Translations under genes and position numbers: made by a program
Shown here: one piece after another, positions 4,829 through 5,271 of the stretch
Numbering within the stretch: the first letter of the stretch is position 1
How the letters are laid out: every line of letters starts with the position of its first letter
Notes under the pieces: generated by a model
Told to the model about the DNA's origin: nothing
Databases searched by the model: none
Seen by the model: the letters and a program-made list of their open reading frames with translations, nothing else
DNA from: Nitrospirota bacterium
Lineage (GTDB): Bacteria > Nitrospirota > Thermodesulfovibrionia > JACRGW01
Direction of reading: 5' to 3'
Length of the DNA stretch: 5,271 bases
Assembly: GCA_016212195.1 (NCBI GenBank)
Contig: JACRGW010000089.1
Coordinates: forward strand, 1 to 5,271

Positions 4829-5271
4829 TTATCTCTTCTGTATTTCACCTACGCCAATAAATGGCACCGCTCCACCACCTGTAACCTGGGGGAGTATCCC
4901 ATTCCATTTATCTATAGCCTTGAGATTGGCCTCTATCTTTCTAAGCTCTATAAGGTCCGGTGAAATATTTGCCCTCTGCAGCCTCAGGGACTCTGCCTCT
5001 GCCTTTGCTGCTGTAACCGTCTGCTCTGCCTCAATCTTTATCCTATCGAGGTCTCTTTTTGCCTTTAGTGCGAGCTGTTCTGCTGTCTGTTTTGACTCAA
5101 TGGCTTCCATAAAAATCTTGGAGAAGCTGAAACCCACGATAGAGAATGCATCAACTGCTATGTTGTGCTGAAGGAGCCTTTCAGTAAGAGACAGTTTCAT
5201 TGCATCGCTTACCGCCGGCCTCTTTGTAATAAGCTCTTCTGCTGTATACTTGGCGGTCACAGCCTTTACCA
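4829..5271 (-). CDS. Prohibitin / SPFH (band 7) family protein, C-terminal part
   Basis: The last 146 codons of a gene that enters from the right edge; its true start is outside the window (the frame is open through 5271, so GTG at 5260 is only an internal Val). Features in order are VKAVTAKYTAEELITKR, which matches the prohibitin 'VvA.Y.A.ELIT.R' segment; LTERLLQHNIAVDAFSIVGFSFS (the end of the SPFH domain); IFMEAIESKQTAEQLALKAKRDLDRI, opening a long charged coiled coil rich in KAEAE; and the terminal WNGILPQVTGGGAVPFI typical of bacterial prohibitin homologues. SPFH proteins form membrane-anchored ring or cage oligomers, often around FtsH-type proteases. The N-terminal membrane anchor is not visible. 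It converges on the menaquinone operon with a 180-bp gap and has no evident functional link to it. Confidence 0.9.
   Translation of the reverse strand, partial: VKAVTAKYTAEELITKRPAVSDAMKLSLTERLLQHNIAVDAFSIVGFSFSKIFMEAIESKQTAEQLALKAKRDLDRIKIEAEQTVTAAKAEAESLRLQRANISPDLIELRKIEANLKAIDKWNGILPQVTGGGAVPFIGVGEIQKR

Noticed and set aside
4778..4833. GATAACC / GGTTATC inverted repeat near the prohibitin stop codon
   Set aside because: Only 7 bp per arm with a 42-base spacer and no T-run; not supported as a terminator or operator.

Overview
The window is a compact menaquinone-biosynthesis cluster (aminodeoxyfutalosine branch) on the + strand, flanked by two unrelated genes that are cut by the window edges. 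The modest GC content, the futalosine-type genes, and the short dispersed repeats inside and between genes suggest a free-living bacterium of the Nitrospirota / Thermodesulfovibrio or deltaproteobacterial kind. That placement is an inference from style and protein flavour and was not tested by any search.

Layout. Positions 1-214 (minus strand) hold the N-terminus of a tRNA CCA-adding / poly(A) polymerase-type nucleotidyltransferase. A 46-bp divergent gap follows, with a plausible sigma70 promoter reading rightwards. Four + strand genes then run to 4648: a COG0402-type amidohydrolase (probable aminodeoxyfutalosine deaminase, mqnX, 261-1517), the radical SAM aminofutalosine synthase mqnE (1508-2581, TTG start overlapping mqnX), the radical SAM cyclic dehypoxanthinyl futalosine synthase mqnC (2705-3778), and an MTAP-family purine nucleoside phosphorylase (3782-4648). 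The only sizeable gap in the operon, 2582-2704, carries two palindromic elements that look like dispersed repeats. From 4649 to 4828 lies a short non-coding stretch with what looks like the broken first codons of an HSP90-like ATPase gene. The C-terminal part of a prohibitin/SPFH-family gene runs on the minus strand from 5271 down to 4829.

How the genes fit together. MqnE makes 6-amino-6-deoxyfutalosine from SAM and the MqnA product. The deaminase would convert its adenine to hypoxanthine, giving futalosine. Something must then remove the base to give the MqnC substrate. The usual futalosine hydrolase MqnB is not in the window. In its place the operon carries an MTAP-family phosphorylase whose base-recognition residues (Asn211 and Ala213, where human MTAP has two Asp) look like those of a 6-oxopurine enzyme. 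The set therefore suggests either a non-canonical futalosine base-removal step or a deaminate-then-phosphorolyse salvage route for 5'-deoxyadenosine released by MqnC and for MTA. This is the most interesting feature of the window. mqnA, mqnB and mqnD are not seen here.
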